From: JAVVEZ01 sp032250895
GTDB lineage: Bacteria > Pseudomonadota > Gammaproteobacteria > Pseudomonadales > Pseudohongiellaceae
Direction: 5' to 3'
Assembly: GCA_032250895.1 (NCBI GenBank)
Contig: JAVVEZ010000008.1
Coordinates: forward strand, 1 to 61,632
Length of the DNA: 61,632 bases
In this document: positions 61,130-61,632 of the stretch, one piece after another
How positions within the stretch are numbered: position 1 is the first letter of the stretch
Layout of the letters: each line of letters starts with the position of its first letter
Program-made: the position numbers and the translations under genes
The notes under the pieces: model-generated
Database searches by the model: none
Told to the model about the DNA's origin: nothing
Seen by the model: only the letters and a program-made list of their open reading frames with translations

Positions 61130-61632
61130 TCTCAATCAAGGAAAATCTCTGCCTCAGCCCCCGGGCCAAAACCAATTATGCAGCGGACTATAATCGTATC
61201 ACCATGTTTGAATTCCAGAGAACAAATTTCCTCTCCTGTTCAGTTGTACCCGTCCTGTCTGTTAAACCCTATCTTATTACGGAATTAAAATTTATAAATA
61301 TTTTTTCCTCTAACTCGTCTAAGGAATTTGCCTCATATTGTAACTTGCTACCACCGTACTTGAGAGGACTGATCAGCCTGGTGGAATGTTCTTCTTTTAA
61401 TTCAATCAGCAATCCAGACATATGTGTCAACTCATATAAATGAGTCACCTCATGCATTAATCCCTCAGGAGAATTGTAAATATCCAGTCTAGACTCTATC
61501 CATCCAGGTTCTCTTAAAAACAATAAAACTTCCTCTTGATATAAATTCTCATTGAAACTTTCAATAGGTAATCCTCCTTTAATCTGAAGTTCTTGCAGTC
61601 ATCGCGCAGATTCTGCTGATAGTTCAGGCGGA
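61130..61632. other. AT-rich segment after lptE, probable genomic-island edge
   Basis: After lptE the composition drops to roughly one-third GC by eye (61200-61590), then returns to GC-rich, coding-like sequence at 61590-61632. No holA is found. The low-GC stretch carries one minus-strand ORF. This is the pattern of horizontally acquired sequence, for example a toxin-immunity tail. Confidence 0.55.
61269..61523 (-). CDS. Small acidic AT-rich ORF, possibly an immunity-type protein
   Basis: An 84-residue frame from TTG 61523 (gaggaag upstream). The same frame is open back to about 61600, where a stronger aaggagg lies before a non-standard ATT, so the N-terminus is unsure. The product has an acidic helix-rich C-terminus (NSLDELEEKIFINFNSVI) and LLIELKEEHSTRL. 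No family is recognised with confidence. Its low GC, small size and position suggest an immunity or antitoxin gene behind a polymorphic toxin lying beyond the right edge; this is inference. Confidence 0.45.
   Translation of the reverse strand: MFLREPGWIESRLDIYNSPEGLMHEVTHLYELTHMSGLLIELKEEHSTRLISPLKYGGSKLQYEANSLDELEEKIFINFNSVIR

Noticed and set aside
61204..61443. 79-codon plus-strand frame after a tataat
   Set aside because: It overlaps the minus-strand acidic ORF in antisense and has a biased Ser/Cys/Asn composition; the minus strand looks more protein-like.

Overview
The window looks like the chromosome of a hopanoid-producing gammaproteobacterium. It is GC-rich throughout except for an AT-rich patch at the right end. 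The evidence for the lineage is the conserved housekeeping block miaB-ybeZ-ybeY-ybeX-lnt with leuS-lptE further right, a RegB/RegA redox system, Fur-controlled siderophore uptake with PiuC, YgiQ, a DUF1820 protein, and Lnt/LptE/MlaA outer-membrane biogenesis. I saw no tRNA, rRNA, CRISPR array, prophage or recognisable insertion sequence.

Layout. (1) 1-5355, minus: the N-terminal 1785 codons of a giant secreted or surface protein that runs off the left edge. It has a signal peptide, a Gly/Ser/Thr-rich beta-strand region, then at least ten Ig-like modules of 103-105 residues, some duplicated as a five-module block. (2) 5356-7407: a spacer, apt and a Uma2-type gene. (3) 7396-24755: a large hopanoid cluster. 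The leftward operon is ispG-ispH-hpnH-squalene synthase-hpnG-hpnA-shc. Opposite it is dxs, sharing overlapping divergent promoters with ispG. Then come a leftward hpnN-sulfotransferase pair and a rightward hpnM-mlaA-hpnB operon. Together these supply isoprenoid precursors (Dxs, IspG, IspH), squalene, hopene, the C35 side chain (HpnH, HpnG), tailoring (HpnA, HpnB) and probably transport (HpnN, HpnM, MlaA-like). (4) 24765-32542: a secreted/outer-membrane locus with a large TonB-dependent receptor, three secreted beta-propeller-like proteins, a cupin and an unknown exported protein. Several of these genes have short tandem repeats just upstream. (5) 32612-40642: alpha/beta hydrolase, photolyase, a frameshifted YbgA-type gene, hemH, a PilZ-like protein, a structured non-coding stretch, YgiQ and DUF1820.

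(6) 40795-46168: miaB-ybeZ-ybeY-ybeX-lnt. (7) 46303-46748: two very small genes separated by a hairpin. The first has a leader that aligns with microcin/class II bacteriocin leaders; the second encodes a one-helix membrane peptide. This is a candidate undescribed bacteriocin/immunity pair. (8) 46814-52663: AEC transporter, an unknown exported protein, a DegQ-like protease, a Prx5-type peroxiredoxin and RegA/RegB. (9) 52839-57880: a SET-domain protein translationally coupled to a PLP decarboxylase with an altered active site, then a Fur-boxed siderophore receptor and PiuC. (10) 58115-61632: leuS-lptE, followed not by the usual holA but by an AT-rich segment with a small acidic ORF, which suggests an island boundary.

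Calls come from reading the sequence and from family knowledge; no database search was run. Start sites were chosen by Shine-Dalgarno spacing and by overlap with the preceding gene, and alternatives are noted.
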